Part shown: one piece after another, positions 1 through 46,227 of the stretch
How the letters are laid out: every line of letters starts with the position of its first letter
Position numbering within the stretch: the stretch's first letter is position 1
Source: Hemibagrus wyckioides
Lineage: Eukaryota > Chordata > Actinopteri > Siluriformes > Bagridae
Assembly: GCF_019097595.1 (NCBI RefSeq)
Contig: NC_080731.1
Span: 7,265,571 to 7,329,570, forward strand
DNA: 64,000 nt
Direction: 5' to 3'
Made by a program: the position numbers and the translations under genes
The notes under the pieces: generated by a model
What the model saw: only the letters and a program-made list of their open reading frames with translations
Told to the model about the DNA's origin: nothing
The model's database searches: none

Positions 1-659
1 TCACTCATAGGTTGCGTCCTTTCTCAACTAACGTGCCTTAAAGTGCGTATTTCTCCCGTAAAGTGATTGAAGGTAATGCCCACTGAAGCTGCTATCTGAG
101 ATAACAAACTTTCTGACAATGTAGTAATTAATTTGTTCACAGGAAGATAATAACAGGATGTTATCCCTCCCCCAAGGTCTTTCCTTCTGGGGCATTTTTC
201 ACGCGATCTGAGTACAATTAAAAAAGCAACACGGTGTGTCTGAGCGAGCGGTGAGACAGTAATGGCAGCATTGTTTTATAGATCTCAAACCGAGGCTCAC
301 ACAGGAAACACAGACGTGGTGTTTCAACATCATCCTCGAACAATTAATCTGAAGTATCTATTGTTCATTCTAGCTATAAGAATGCGCTGGGAGCACTTTT
401 ACGACTCTTTGTTTGAATACTTGATGGTAGTTGATAGTTGAGAGCACAATGAATAACACAGTGTTTTATTGCCAATGTTTTATACCGCAATATAATTTGG
501 TAGTATTTTAGTAACAACTGTAACAAACAGCATAAGGGTTGTTTTTTTTTTATTGTGCATTACAGATAGGACAAACTAGTATAGGTCATGTTTCAGTGCT
601 TTGTTAATATGTACAGAGAGCTTCTCTCATGTTCATAGAGACACAGGTACAGGTCTTAC
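1..659 (-). other. Part of arid3c intron 3
   Basis: Lies downstream of exon 3 on the minus strand. I find no match to the next expected ARID exon (GTPVNRIPIMAKQ...), so it must be further left. Bases 514-620 resemble the sequence on the other side of exon 3 (729-850), a local duplication described in the findings. Confidence 0.7.
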
Positions 660-35586
<34,927 letters not shown>

Positions 35587-35727
35587 GCTTCTTCCACCGT
35601 CAAAGGCAACGAATTGGCTCAAAACTCTCCCTCTTCAGCTGCAAGTCAGACGTCGCTGTAGTCCTGCTTCAACATCGAGCTGCTGCGATCGCGTGGAAAT
35701 TTGTTGTGGGGGGGGGAATAACTCTCT

Positions 35728-35745
35728 TTCTATATATACATACAG
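35728..35745 (-). promoter_or_regulatory. Candidate TATA box of arid3c
   Basis: On the minus strand this reads gtatatata followed by gaaagag, about 145-150 bases upstream of the proposed ATG and placed to start transcription near 35,705. A G-run on the plus strand (35708-35716) lies next to the predicted start. This is a motif call only; AT-rich DNA makes such words common. Confidence 0.4.
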
Positions 35746-36044
35746 TATATCGGATTTGAGTCGGCAGGGCGAGAAGCTTTCGGCAACAAGTGGCAAACTG
35801 TAGGTAGAATGACCTCTTGAGGCGAGAGAGATGAGCACCTCCCGCTACCGAGTGCCTTCCAACACGTCAATGAGTGATAAAACACCGAGGGCAGGGTCTA
35901 ATACAACTAACCCAGGACACACACACACACACACCTACCTTGGTTTACTGATGAGACTCACACACTTGAACATTTGGACCCAAAATGATACTGTTTACAA
36001 GTTCGACAAATAATTAATATATTGATGATTAATTCATGCTGTCA

Positions 36045-36320
36045 TTGCAATGGGTAATATTACTGCCTCACAACCCCTGTTTCCCTGGTTCAGGATATTG
36101 TCAGTGCATTTTTTACATAGTATTGCATGTTCTCCACACATGCATGCAGGTTTCCTCAGCGTTCTCTGGTTATCTCCCACAAGCAGGTACAGTAGGTGGA
36201 TCAGCGGCGCTAAATTGTCCATTGTCCGATAAACCGAAGTGAAATCTCCCACCAGTGTTCTACATCCAGAGCGATCCGCTTCATCCAGGATGAAATGGTG
36301 AGTGAAGATGAATGAAAGAA
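36045..36320 (+). mobile_element. Decayed tRNA-type SINE copy
   Basis: It contains, in order, the same words as the younger SINE at 39,911: gcatgttctcc-like, ggtttcctc, a cccac-aggtacag region and ctaaattgtcc, followed by gatccgcttcatccaggatgaa and a gaatgaaag tail. The similarity is patchy, so this is an old copy and the ends are approximate. Confidence 0.5.
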
Positions 36321-37760
36321 CAAGGCTTCATAATGCTTAATTAATACATTTCCTCAGTCTTCAGGTATCCAGAAATAACAAGCAACAAACAACAGCACAC
36401 CCTATTCTAAACCCTAATTCGTGATATAAATAAAAATTATGCATACAATATGATCCTTTTCACCTGTGCTATGAAACATACTATTAATCATACAAAACAC
36501 CTCTACACACAAATCTGAGTTAAGCCTTAATGACTGCTTTTCCTCTGTGTTTGAAGCCCCTGTGAGATCATCCTACCTATTTTTATAACATGATACCAAT
36601 AAACCTGGTTGATTTGAATCAAAAGCAGCTTTGGTTTGTATTGTGAACTGCTAATTGTCCGAAAAATCATGTAGTCAGCGTGTTGTGTTGGTTAACTAAC
36701 AGAATGAGTTAATAAGATGCTAATACTGAATTATTAACCTTATTAATGGCTATTCATATCTGACTCAGAGGCTGTTAATGTGTACACGTCATTATTCCTT
36801 GATGCACTAAGGAGAAGTATGTATTAACTCATCACTATAAAAGCATAGTTAAGTATTTATATATATATATATAGCTTATTTGTAGACCTTAGTGTAAAAA
36901 GATGCTAGGATTCTTACTTGTTTTAGTAGGAAAATTTTCTTTTAACCTTATTTTTAAAAACATATTGTAGACTATGGTCATAATTTGTATGTTCATGCTT
37001 CAGAAGTACACACTGGCTTCTGTTTTAAAGTTCATAACGACTGCCAAAAGCATCACTGCATCACTGCGATCTCTATCATGAGACTCGTTTACCTCCATTT
37101 TCAGTGCTGTTTTTGTATTTAAGCCTACTTGCTTCATAGCCTTTTAATCTGTAATGTTGCTATATTTTTCTGGCTTTTCCTAATAGTGCTCCATCATCAT
37201 GGATGACTTATAGAAGCAAAAAGTGTAGAAACCTGTGCAATAACTCTCATGAACAGATTTTAAGCCATATTGGGGAACCGTTTCAGTATGGTATTGCTCT
37301 CTGGGTTTAAATGGTTTTACAGTGCTATTTATTATGCCATGTGCCTTCTTATCCAGGAAATCAAACAAACTATGTGCAAACTGATCAAACTATATTATGA
37401 GTTTAGTCAGTTCTTAATCACAGATATTATTATAATGAAGTGAAAGAGACCTTTTTGAGAATTTTTAGATTACTACTTTGTGTTTTTGATGTACGATATC
37501 ATGATTGGTTGAAAACAAACAAACAAAAATCTATACTGAAATAGAAAAATCACAAAAACTTATAATGATAAACTTAAAATGAATGGCAAGTTTTTCTTTA
37601 ATAATTTTCTAAAACTTTGATGACTTATAATAAGAACCACTGTCTTATTTAATAATACATAATAATGTAGTATATATAATATAGTATATCATAATAATTT
37701 TAATAATCAACCTCCTTGTTATATATTAGCGTTTGACATTAAAGGATCCCACCTAGAGTC

Positions 37761-38299
<539 letters not shown>

Positions 38300-38812
38300 G
38301 ATAAGTGAGGTTTTTCTGATGCATTTATAAATATCTCAACTGCCATTGGCACAATAAACATGAAACATACCTATAATGATATTCATTTTCTTTCTTTTTT
38401 TTTTTTTTTTTTGCATTTTCAGCTAGAAATGTTTCATTAGAATTGAAAATTAAATTGAGTTGAAAAGTTTGCTGTGAATTTGTATCTGCGTCACGGTGCT
38501 ACTGTATAACCAAATCACTTTTATTTGACCTAGAAACCTAATTAAAAAACATCTGTTGCTTTCATAGATGAGGTGATGGAATAAATTGATATATAATTGT
38601 GTTGTTTGTGTTTAGGAGGATGTTTATAAAATGATTTTGAGGTCAAACTATATTTAGGTGTGAACACATACAGAAACACTTTGCAGTGAGAACAGCAACA
38701 TTGAGTCAACTACCTACAGAGCAGGTAATGAGTGAATAGTACAATATTTAATCTTACCCTAGAGCGCCATCTAGTGTTCATAAATATTATTTACATTATA
38801 TTACTTGGGTTA

Positions 38813-38818
<6 letters not shown>

Positions 38819-38905
<87 letters not shown>
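38819..38905. repeat. (AT)n microsatellite, about 87 bp
   Basis: Uninterrupted alternating A and T in the arid3c-npr3 intergenic region. The open frame over it is only an IYIYIY artefact. Confidence 0.97.
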
Positions 38906-38906
<1 letters not shown>

Positions 38907-39439
38907 CACAGAGGATTTTATTTTTACTTTTTTATTTATTAATCTTTTGTTTGTTTACTTGTTTGTTTAATGCTAATAATTTAAGGCTTAAGAATGAAGG
39001 AGATTTTAATAAAGAAGGGGTTTTCCCCCCAAGATTTTAAGGAAACGAGGAGATAGACAATTTTACATACAACAACGCCACAATTATTTTCTTTGATTCT
39101 TACAGAATGTTTTAAAGGTATTTGAAGAAATTAGGTGAGGCTAAGTAAGTACAATTGGACGACAATTTAAAAAGAAAACTAACAAAAAGTATCAGGCTGC
39201 TCGAACAACGACTGTACATAGTCTGTGAACTAGACTGAACTGCATTCCTCCTGATGATATATCCTCAGCTGGAGATGAGATGATGGTGTTGGTGAACACT
39301 GTCTAAAGCATCACTCCAAAATCTCAGCTAGGTCTTCAAATGAGTTGTGTATCATAGCATATGATTTATAGCATTTAATCACCAAGAAACAATTCAGTGT
39401 GTGTTTAGGCCACATAACGATAGAAGACACACACACTCA

Positions 39440-40309
39440 CTCAACTGTGTGAACTGACCTGTTCCGAACTCGAGACTCCACACCTACATCTATTACTCCA
39501 CCCACATTATAACTGTTTGTACATGCTTGTATTTGTACATCCTTGTATTTGTAGACTATTCAATTGCTGCTGTTGCTATTTTTGCACATTTCAAACTGCT
39601 GCTATGCATATGTTGACAAGCGTATATGTTTATACGAGCCCGCTTGTTTACAGTTCTTCTATTTTGAACATTTTTTGAGCTATTCTATCTATATTGTGCA
39701 TTTTGTGTATGTGTCCTGTACTGTTTTGTGTTGTTTTTGGATGGTCTGTGTGCACTGTGTCTTTTGTATTGCACTGTTTGTATTACACAAGGTTGCACAT
39801 ATTGCACTTTATGTAGCTAGGAAAAAAAATACTATATAGAAAATACTTTCTGTCCCTAGCTTCTGTCCTTAGCTCTGTTTTGTTGTTTTTGTAGCTATAT
39901 GTTGTTATGTAGGGTGGCACGGTGGGTTAGTGGTTAGCACGTTTGCCTCTGGGTTTGAGTCCCGCTCACTGTGTGTGTGGAGTGTGTGCATGTTCTCCCT
40001 GTGCTTGGTGGGTTTCCTCCCACAGTCCAAAGGCATGCTGATTGGAGTCTCTAAATTGCCCATAGTGTGAATGAGTGTGTGTGTGCCCTGTGATGGGTTG
40101 GTGCCTGATGACGCCTGAGATAGGCACAGGCGACCCGAGACCCGAGGATAGATCGGATAAGCGGTACAGACAATGAAATGAAATGTTGTTATGTTGTTTT
40201 ATGTAGCCCCAGGGTCCTGGAGAAACGTCGTCTCATTTCACTATGTACTGCGTCAGCTATATACTGTATGGTCGAAATGACAATAAAAGCTTCTTGACTT
40301 GACTTGAGT
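39440..40309 (+). mobile_element. 3' end of a LINE-like retroposon, interrupted by a SINE
   Basis: T/G-rich sequence with many gtattgcac/tgcac words ends in a recognisable fish retroposon terminus: cctggagaaacgtcgtctca, then gtcgaaatgacaataaaagc and a tandem cttgacttgacttga tail at about 40,293-40,307. It is split by the SINE at 39,911-40,182. No reverse-transcriptase frame remains; the left boundary is uncertain. I call the class from the tail structure, not from a protein. Confidence 0.55.
39911..40182 (+). mobile_element. tRNA-derived SINE with perfect 12-bp target site duplication
   Basis: It starts agggtggcacggtgggttag and continues tggttagcac, an A-box-like region, followed by a B-box-like ggtttgagtcc. 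The body has gtgtgtggagtgtgtgcatg, ttctccctgtg, cccacagtccaaaggcatgc and ctctaaattgcccatagtgt, the usual wording of otophysan fish SINEs. It ends gataagcggtacagacaatg plus a short aaatgaa tail. The flanks are identical: atgttgttatgt at 39899-39910 and again at 40183-40194. Confidence 0.88.
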
Positions 40310-41540
40310 TTGATAGGATGAAGATAATCACTCAGAAGATCTGTGTATAGAACTTTAGAGATGTAAGGTGCAAATGGATGAAAAAAAATCTGTACAAATT
40401 TCACATTATGTAGATACCAAAATTGACAAAAAAAAAAAAAAAAAGGAATACAGGTGGGGTTTAGTACCCATAAAACATGTACTACAAATAAAGGTGCCAG
40501 AAAAAGGGTCTTCAAGGTGACATCACTGTTGAACTAAATTCCTCAATCATATACTGTCTGTCAATCTTACACAAAACATAGTAATCACTTTCCATCAACA
40601 TGTTGTGGATTTTTAACATAATGATAATAGTTACTGTGGATTTATGCATTTATTTTTATTCTAGTTCTCTGTGGCATTAAAAAAAAATGTTTAAGAGCCC
40701 GATAAGTGTTTTTCTGTAACCTCTCTCCCAAGAATCTTTTCTAGCACAGTTATTTTTACTGTTATTACAAAAAAAATAAATTGTACTGCTGGATCTAAAA
40801 ATAATGTAGTTTTGATAATGCAACCATTTATTCAAAGACTGAAAGTGAAGCTGCCTGATATATATTTGGACAAATATTATAACCAAGTAGTAGTGTATAA
40901 TATATATGTATTTAATGGCAAATCCTGACAGTATACAAGGTAAACCCTGTAGTGTTTGACAAAGCCTTTTACCATTAGAAGAATGGCTCACAGTCCTCCA
41001 TGTAGAATACATCAATTCTGCATGTTTTTGACACCGGATATCAGCGTCTCCACTCTGAGCATAAGATAAAGTGCTCAGCTAAGGAAAGAACAATTGATGG
41101 AGGAAAGTAAAAGGACAGCAGATGGGGAAATCAATACTGATCAGGGATATTGATCACTGTGTGGAAATGGAAACAGGTTTGTCGAAGGACATTTATCAAC
41201 TCAGCCTACTAGGAGACGAATCAAGCACATGATAATAGATGAACCACATTATGAACTTTGTTTGCATTATACGTCATGATGTATGCTGATACTAAAAAAT
41301 GAGGAGAATGAATTTCCAGCAGTGAAATAATTCATCGTTAATTGAGTATTGGTTTAAACATATTTTTTTAACTTGAATTTGCTTCACACTCCTCACAGTT
41401 CGAGGTGTTCATATGCTGCACTGGTGATATTTTAATACATGAACAATCAATAATAAAAAGGATAATCATCTGGAATGAATCTTTCCTTTACATTTTAGTC
41501 AAACAGGCACAATGTTCTTTACTGTATTAAAAGACAAAGT

Positions 41541-41838
41541 AAATTGTGATGGCTAGACGACTGGATCAGAGCATCACACCATAACTGCAGCTCTTGTGGT
41601 GGTGTTCCCGGTCTGCAGTGGTCAGTATCTATCAAAAGTGGTCCAAGGAAGGAACAGTGGTGAATGAGTGACAGGGTCAAGTGCGGCCAAGGCTCATTGA
41701 TGCACGTGGGGAGCGAAGGCTGGACCGTGTGATCCGATCCAACAGACGAGCTACTGTTGCTCAAATTGCGGTCAGGACTAGTTTGGCAGCAAACAGAATA
41801 TTAGGCAGGTGGTCATAATGTTATGCCTGGTCGGTGTA
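41541..41838 (+). mobile_element. Second Tc1-like fragment, same family as 37,761
   Basis: It starts within the transposase start region (aattgtgatggctagacgac) and ends with the same terminal repeat (cataatgttatgcctggtcg). The left terminal repeat is absent, and the middle is shortened at a different point from the first copy. Several substitutions and small indels break the frame. It is a non-functional remnant. Confidence 0.85.
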
Positions 41839-42099
41839 GCACTGTGTATATGATGTAGATGGATGTGTTTCGGGGAAATGGCCAGCAGATGTCGCACATT
41901 TTCACTTGTGTAACCATTTTCTCTGTAGAGATTGTCAAGGCACTTCTAGGGCGATGCAGATTTTTTAATTGTAAAAAAAAAAAAAACATGACATCAATAT
42001 TCACTCACTATCTGCTTTTTTTTACGAACACTATCATCAGTTCTTCATGTGCTTTACAGTTACTCCAGCAGCAGCAGCTAAACTCATAACTAGCTTGAC

Positions 42100-42412
42100 T
42101 GCTAGCAATTTGGATCTATGGATTAACAGAGTCAATCATGCCCAGTTCTTTACCAAACCATCTGCATGTCACAGAATCGAGATCATTCATAATTCATCAG
42201 AGCAGATGACGGTTTTCCGATCTTCAGCTGTTTAGTTTTGGTTCCCATTGTGGCCTTTGATTCTTGTTCTTGGCTGACAGGACAGCGATGGATAGTTTTG
42301 ATGGTTATATGAGTTTCTGTTGTCTAAATATCCTCTCAAACCTCCTCTGACCTCTGTACAGGTGTTCCAGGTATACAAGCAGGTGTTTCTGATAAAGTGG
42401 CCAGTGAGTATA
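42100..42412 (-). mobile_element. Tc1-like remnant, cctaataaagtgg-terminal family
   Basis: It contains words I know from a widespread fish Tc1-like element: gacggttttccgatcttcag, gcccattgtggcct-like text, ttcttgttcttggctgacag, cctctgacctctgtacaggt, and the terminal gataaagtggccagtgagta. Most of the internal sequence is gone. The left boundary is approximate. The minus strand is the likely coding direction in the full element. Confidence 0.6.
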
Positions 42413-43062
42413 TTTGCAAAAATGCCACAAGCGTTAATACAGTTTATAATCATAAATAAACCAGAATGCTTATAATCACTCTAAAGCAAAAGGTTGTTCT
42501 CCTAATAAATAATTCAAATTAATATCATTTAACAGACACGGATATCCGGAACGTGTTTTTTATTCTCTCTCTCTCTCTCAAGCACTAAGCACTAATCTGA
42601 GAATACAATAAAGCTCAAACCTTTTAGGAGCGGAGTTAGTGTGGGAGTTGCTAAAGCAAAGAAAATAGAATACAAGTCAAGGATTTTTAAGGTCTGATCT
42701 CGTTCCTTGAGTGGTTAGTGAAGATGCAAGTGAAGAGGCTGTTTTCTTTGGGTCATGAGCGATGATGGGTCAACTCGAGCCCATGATTGTGGCTCGAATG
42801 GAACGTAGGACAGTATGGGCTTTATCGTGTAGGATGTTGCTGGTCTGTTTTTGGCTTTGTAGTCAAGCATCAGTGATTCATCCTGATGCTCTACTTCAGC
42901 TTGGAGCTTCTGTGCTTATGATTCACTTTTTTTTTTTGATGATCCCACATGGATACCTTAAAGATCATCATTTCCAAGAAACAACCTTTCTTCAGTGGTT
43001 AACTCATCTGGATACCAAAGACTCAAACCTTTAATCATCTTTTGCTCATCACTACATGCTCA

Positions 43063-43585
43063 TACTGACCGCCATTTCAGCACACTTTGTACTGTTTGTC
43101 TTCACTTTGTTGATTTATAGTCTTCCTGTCTAGAGTCACCCAGAAGAGGATGTGTTCTCTTCTGAGTCTGGAAAGGTTTTTTCCCTTGCTACTAACACTT
43201 CAGGTGCGATCTTATCCAGAGCGACATACAAAAGTGCTTTGAAGTCTCTACTGATGAATACATTAACACCGGTTCAATAGGTCACAGACTTAGGATACCA
43301 TCAGCCTGTGTTGGGAAGATGCTTTTTTCTTTATTAAATACATACAACAATGCATAAAACAAACAGGAAAAAATAAGAGCTAGTTTAAGTGTTTCAGTTA
43401 GAGGTTACCCGTCCTTTGACATCTAGGGGAAGTTCATTCCACCATCTTGGTGCCAGAACAGAATACCTACCTCTTACCCTTAGAGATGGTGGGACCAGTG
43501 GAACATTTCTGTACAGGTGCTTCCTGACGATGTCTATTAATAAGCGTGTTATACAAATAAAATCGAATTGAACTGAATTGTGTCC
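43063..43585 (+). mobile_element. Retroposon remnant with gaattgaactgaattg tail
   Basis: It includes a segment (gtcacccagaagaggatgtg ... tcttctgagtctgg) and a second (tccagagcgacatacaaaag, ttcattccaccatcttggtg) that I recognise as recurring wording in otophysan genomes, and closes with gttatacaaataaaatcgaa followed by a ttgaactgaattg tail. The same tail in reverse occurs at 15,903. No coding capacity remains. The limits are approximate and it may be two adjacent elements. Confidence 0.5.
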
Positions 43586-45119
43586 ACACTAGATTTCAAT
43601 TCATTTCAGTTTAAACTGGATTCTGGAATGTCCACTTGAGAACTGGAAGGAAGGAAGGAAGAAAGGAGGAGAATATGTGACTGTGGCTCATCCGAATAGC
43701 GCCGGTACAAATAGCCAAGTTAGGATAAAACTTCACTAGGAATTACACCACTGAACCCCATGACTCATCTGTGGGTACATTCTTCCCTTTCATAGCTACA
43801 TGCCTTTCCTATTAGTTTCACTGCACTTACTGAATAAGCACCTACGATAAATAACTGAATAAGAAATCATCTCACCGGCCATGACAACGTGCTTCAGTCA
43901 ATGTAATACCCAAGTAAACATTTAAACGTTAAAAGTTAATCTGTGACTATATGTGATCCAAATGGAGGACTACACCTACTATCAGAGAAAAAAAAATACA
44001 CTCACAGTTGACAGAATCCTGTGTAATAACGTGCTTAATATTCAAGGCCGTGCTGGATTCCAAAACACTTTTAATGGCCCCATGGGAATAATTTGGGTTG
44101 AATGACGTTAACAGGCTAAAGATAACACTTATTAAAGGGCCTGTTCAATAAACCGTGTGTAAGCATTTTGTGTCCACATACCCATAATTACCTAATAGCT
44201 TAATGCTCAACAAGTGTCCTGGGTAATCTATATGCAGATAAATTGCTTATTTGCCACAAACTTGGTACACAGTTTAGAAGAGAGACGTGAATGAAATATT
44301 GTGCCTTGCCTGGAAAGTGTGGGTGAGTCATTTTCAGTCTGCCACCTTAATGAGGCCTACTAAATCTTTCCATGTTTTCTATCTATGTTGAAATGTTGCA
44401 CGCTGCCACAATATCAACGGCTTGTATGCAAACATATATCCAAAGCAGGCATATGAAACGTGCTTTATTGATATTTTTTCCCTGGTTTTTAACTTCAGAG
44501 TGTTTTGAATCTGGTCCTTTTCTCCAAATCTGTTGTACTGTATTGTATCTTCCACTAGATGCCAGTGTGTAAGAGCTTTTCGTTAGGATGCTGTTCTCGT
44601 GGAAAGCAAGTATTCTGTCAGTGTCAAGGGAGACAGTGAAATGATAATGGTGGCCACAAAATGAGTAATAGTCGGTGTGTAGTTTTAGTCTAATTGGAGA
44701 TGACAGCAGATGTGTAATTAAACGTCTTAAGATTTCTCTTGCACTTGCATGGACAGGCTTTTAGATGGCTCAGTCAAACCTTTTGGCCTACTTTGCATTT
44801 TTTTGTGTGTGTGCAGGTGTTTGGTGCATAAACAACAAAAATGAAATGAAATCATAAAAATACCCTTCACGGTTCATACTGATCAAAGAGCTAAATGGCA
44901 TGTGTTTTATTCCAGTGAAGTTTGGTTATTTTCCACACAGTTCCACACAGAACAAATATTTTGGCTATCTCTCGGCATGAATCAGAAAGAAAAGAGCTCA
45001 AAGGCTAAGGAAATAAACAGAGCTGCAATATGCACAGTCAAGGTTTTGAGGTAAATGAGTCACTCAGAGACCTCGTGCTGAAGGTAAGAGAGTGAGTGAT
45101 ACTGTAACTTTAAGAGAGA

Positions 45120-45512
45120 GGTGGGCTGCGCAGAAATGACGCAGGAATAATAATGAAAAGGATGCTTCAAAATTCCACACACCGACTGCAGCGTGTGTGG
45201 TTAACGAGCAGCCCAGTTAATACACACAAACAAGAGGAATCACACAGAGCGCTGGGGCAGTTTAGATGCAGATGTAGAGACTTTTAAGCAAAGTCAAGAA
45301 GGGCTGTGTGCTGGAGAGCTCAAGTTAACCTTGCAGAGCATTTTATTCATTCAAGTAAAGAAAGAGAGGAGAGAGAGAGAGAGAGAGAGGGGTACTTTTG
45401 ACAAGTCAAATTTGTTGGAGAGTTTCTTTTAGTGGAATGATCAATTCCTTTAAATCCTTAGCTGAGAAAGTGACACTTTGTTAGTCTCAGAACATTTACA
45501 AGAACCTGCACC
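45120..45512 (+). promoter_or_regulatory. npr3 promoter-proximal and 5' UTR region
   Basis: Sequence directly upstream of the receptor start codon. It includes a TGACGCA word (45138-45144), resembling AP-1/CRE/MAF sites, and a GA-rich run (45363-45390). No clear TATA box can be fixed, so the transcription start is not placed. The start codon context is gcaccATG, with A at -3. Confidence 0.45.
45363..45390. repeat. (GA)n run in the npr3 promoter/5' UTR
   Basis: Near-pure GA dinucleotides 120-150 bases upstream of the start codon. Confidence 0.9.
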
Positions 45513-46167
45513 ATGTTGCGCTTCTCGTGCCTCTGCCTTTTCATTTTGGCGCTCCAGTCTTGCTCGAGTCAAGTGAAAGAGGACGTGGACGTGCTCGTGC
45601 TTCTGCCTCGAAACAACTCGTATATGTTCTCGATTGCGAGGGTCACACCCGCCATCGAGTACGCGAGGCAGCTGCTGGCGCGAGGGCCCTTGGTCGGGCT
45701 GAATTTCAGCGTGCGCTATGTCACCTCCGAGTGCGGCGTGGATGCGCTGTACGCGCTCGTGGACCTCGCGCGCCACGAGCGCCCCGACCTGATCCTCGGT
45801 CCCGTGTGCGAGTACGCCGCCGCGTCCGTGATCCGGGTGGCGACGCACTGGCAAATCCCCGTCATCTCAGCAGGTGCCCTGGCGCTCGGCTTTAGCGACA
45901 AGGGCTCCGAGTACGCGATGCTGACGCGCACCGCGCCGAGTTACCTTAAGATGGCCGGGACGTTCGCCACCATGTCGGAGCAGTTTGGCTGGAAGAGCGT
46001 GCACCTGATCTATCTCGACGACAGGGAGGAACGCAACTGCTACTTCACCATTGAGGGGGTCCACGCGCTCCTGGAAAGCGATCACGACATTTCCATTTCG
46101 ATGATGAATTCCAGAGATCCGCTGGCGCATGTGGACGAGATCATCAAGTCCATATACGAACATGAAG
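45513..46167 (+). CDS. npr3: npr3 exon 1: signal peptide and first half of ligand domain
   Basis: Codes residues 1-218 plus one base. It starts [19 protein letters not shown], a typical hydrophobic signal peptide, and enters the mature domain with [20 protein letters not shown]. Family landmarks are [26 protein letters not shown], and [17 protein letters not shown]. The Gly/Ala-rich N-terminal linker of human NPR3 is absent. The donor is GAAG|gtagtg. The exon is very CpG- and GC-rich relative to its flanks, as a first-exon CpG island would be. Reading through the donor runs into an ATT repeat and then a stop, which marks the exon end. Confidence 0.96.
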
Positions 46168-46182
46168 GTAGTGACCCATGTA

Positions 46183-46227
<45 letters not shown>

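Noticed and set aside
38732..39040. Frames with long IYIYIY runs here and at 2541-2789
   Set aside because: Translation of pure AT microsatellites.
45450..45854. 134-codon minus-strand frame and overlapping plus-strand frames at npr3 exon 1
   Set aside because: Shadows of the GC-rich receptor exon; only the frame starting at 45513 matches the clearance receptor.
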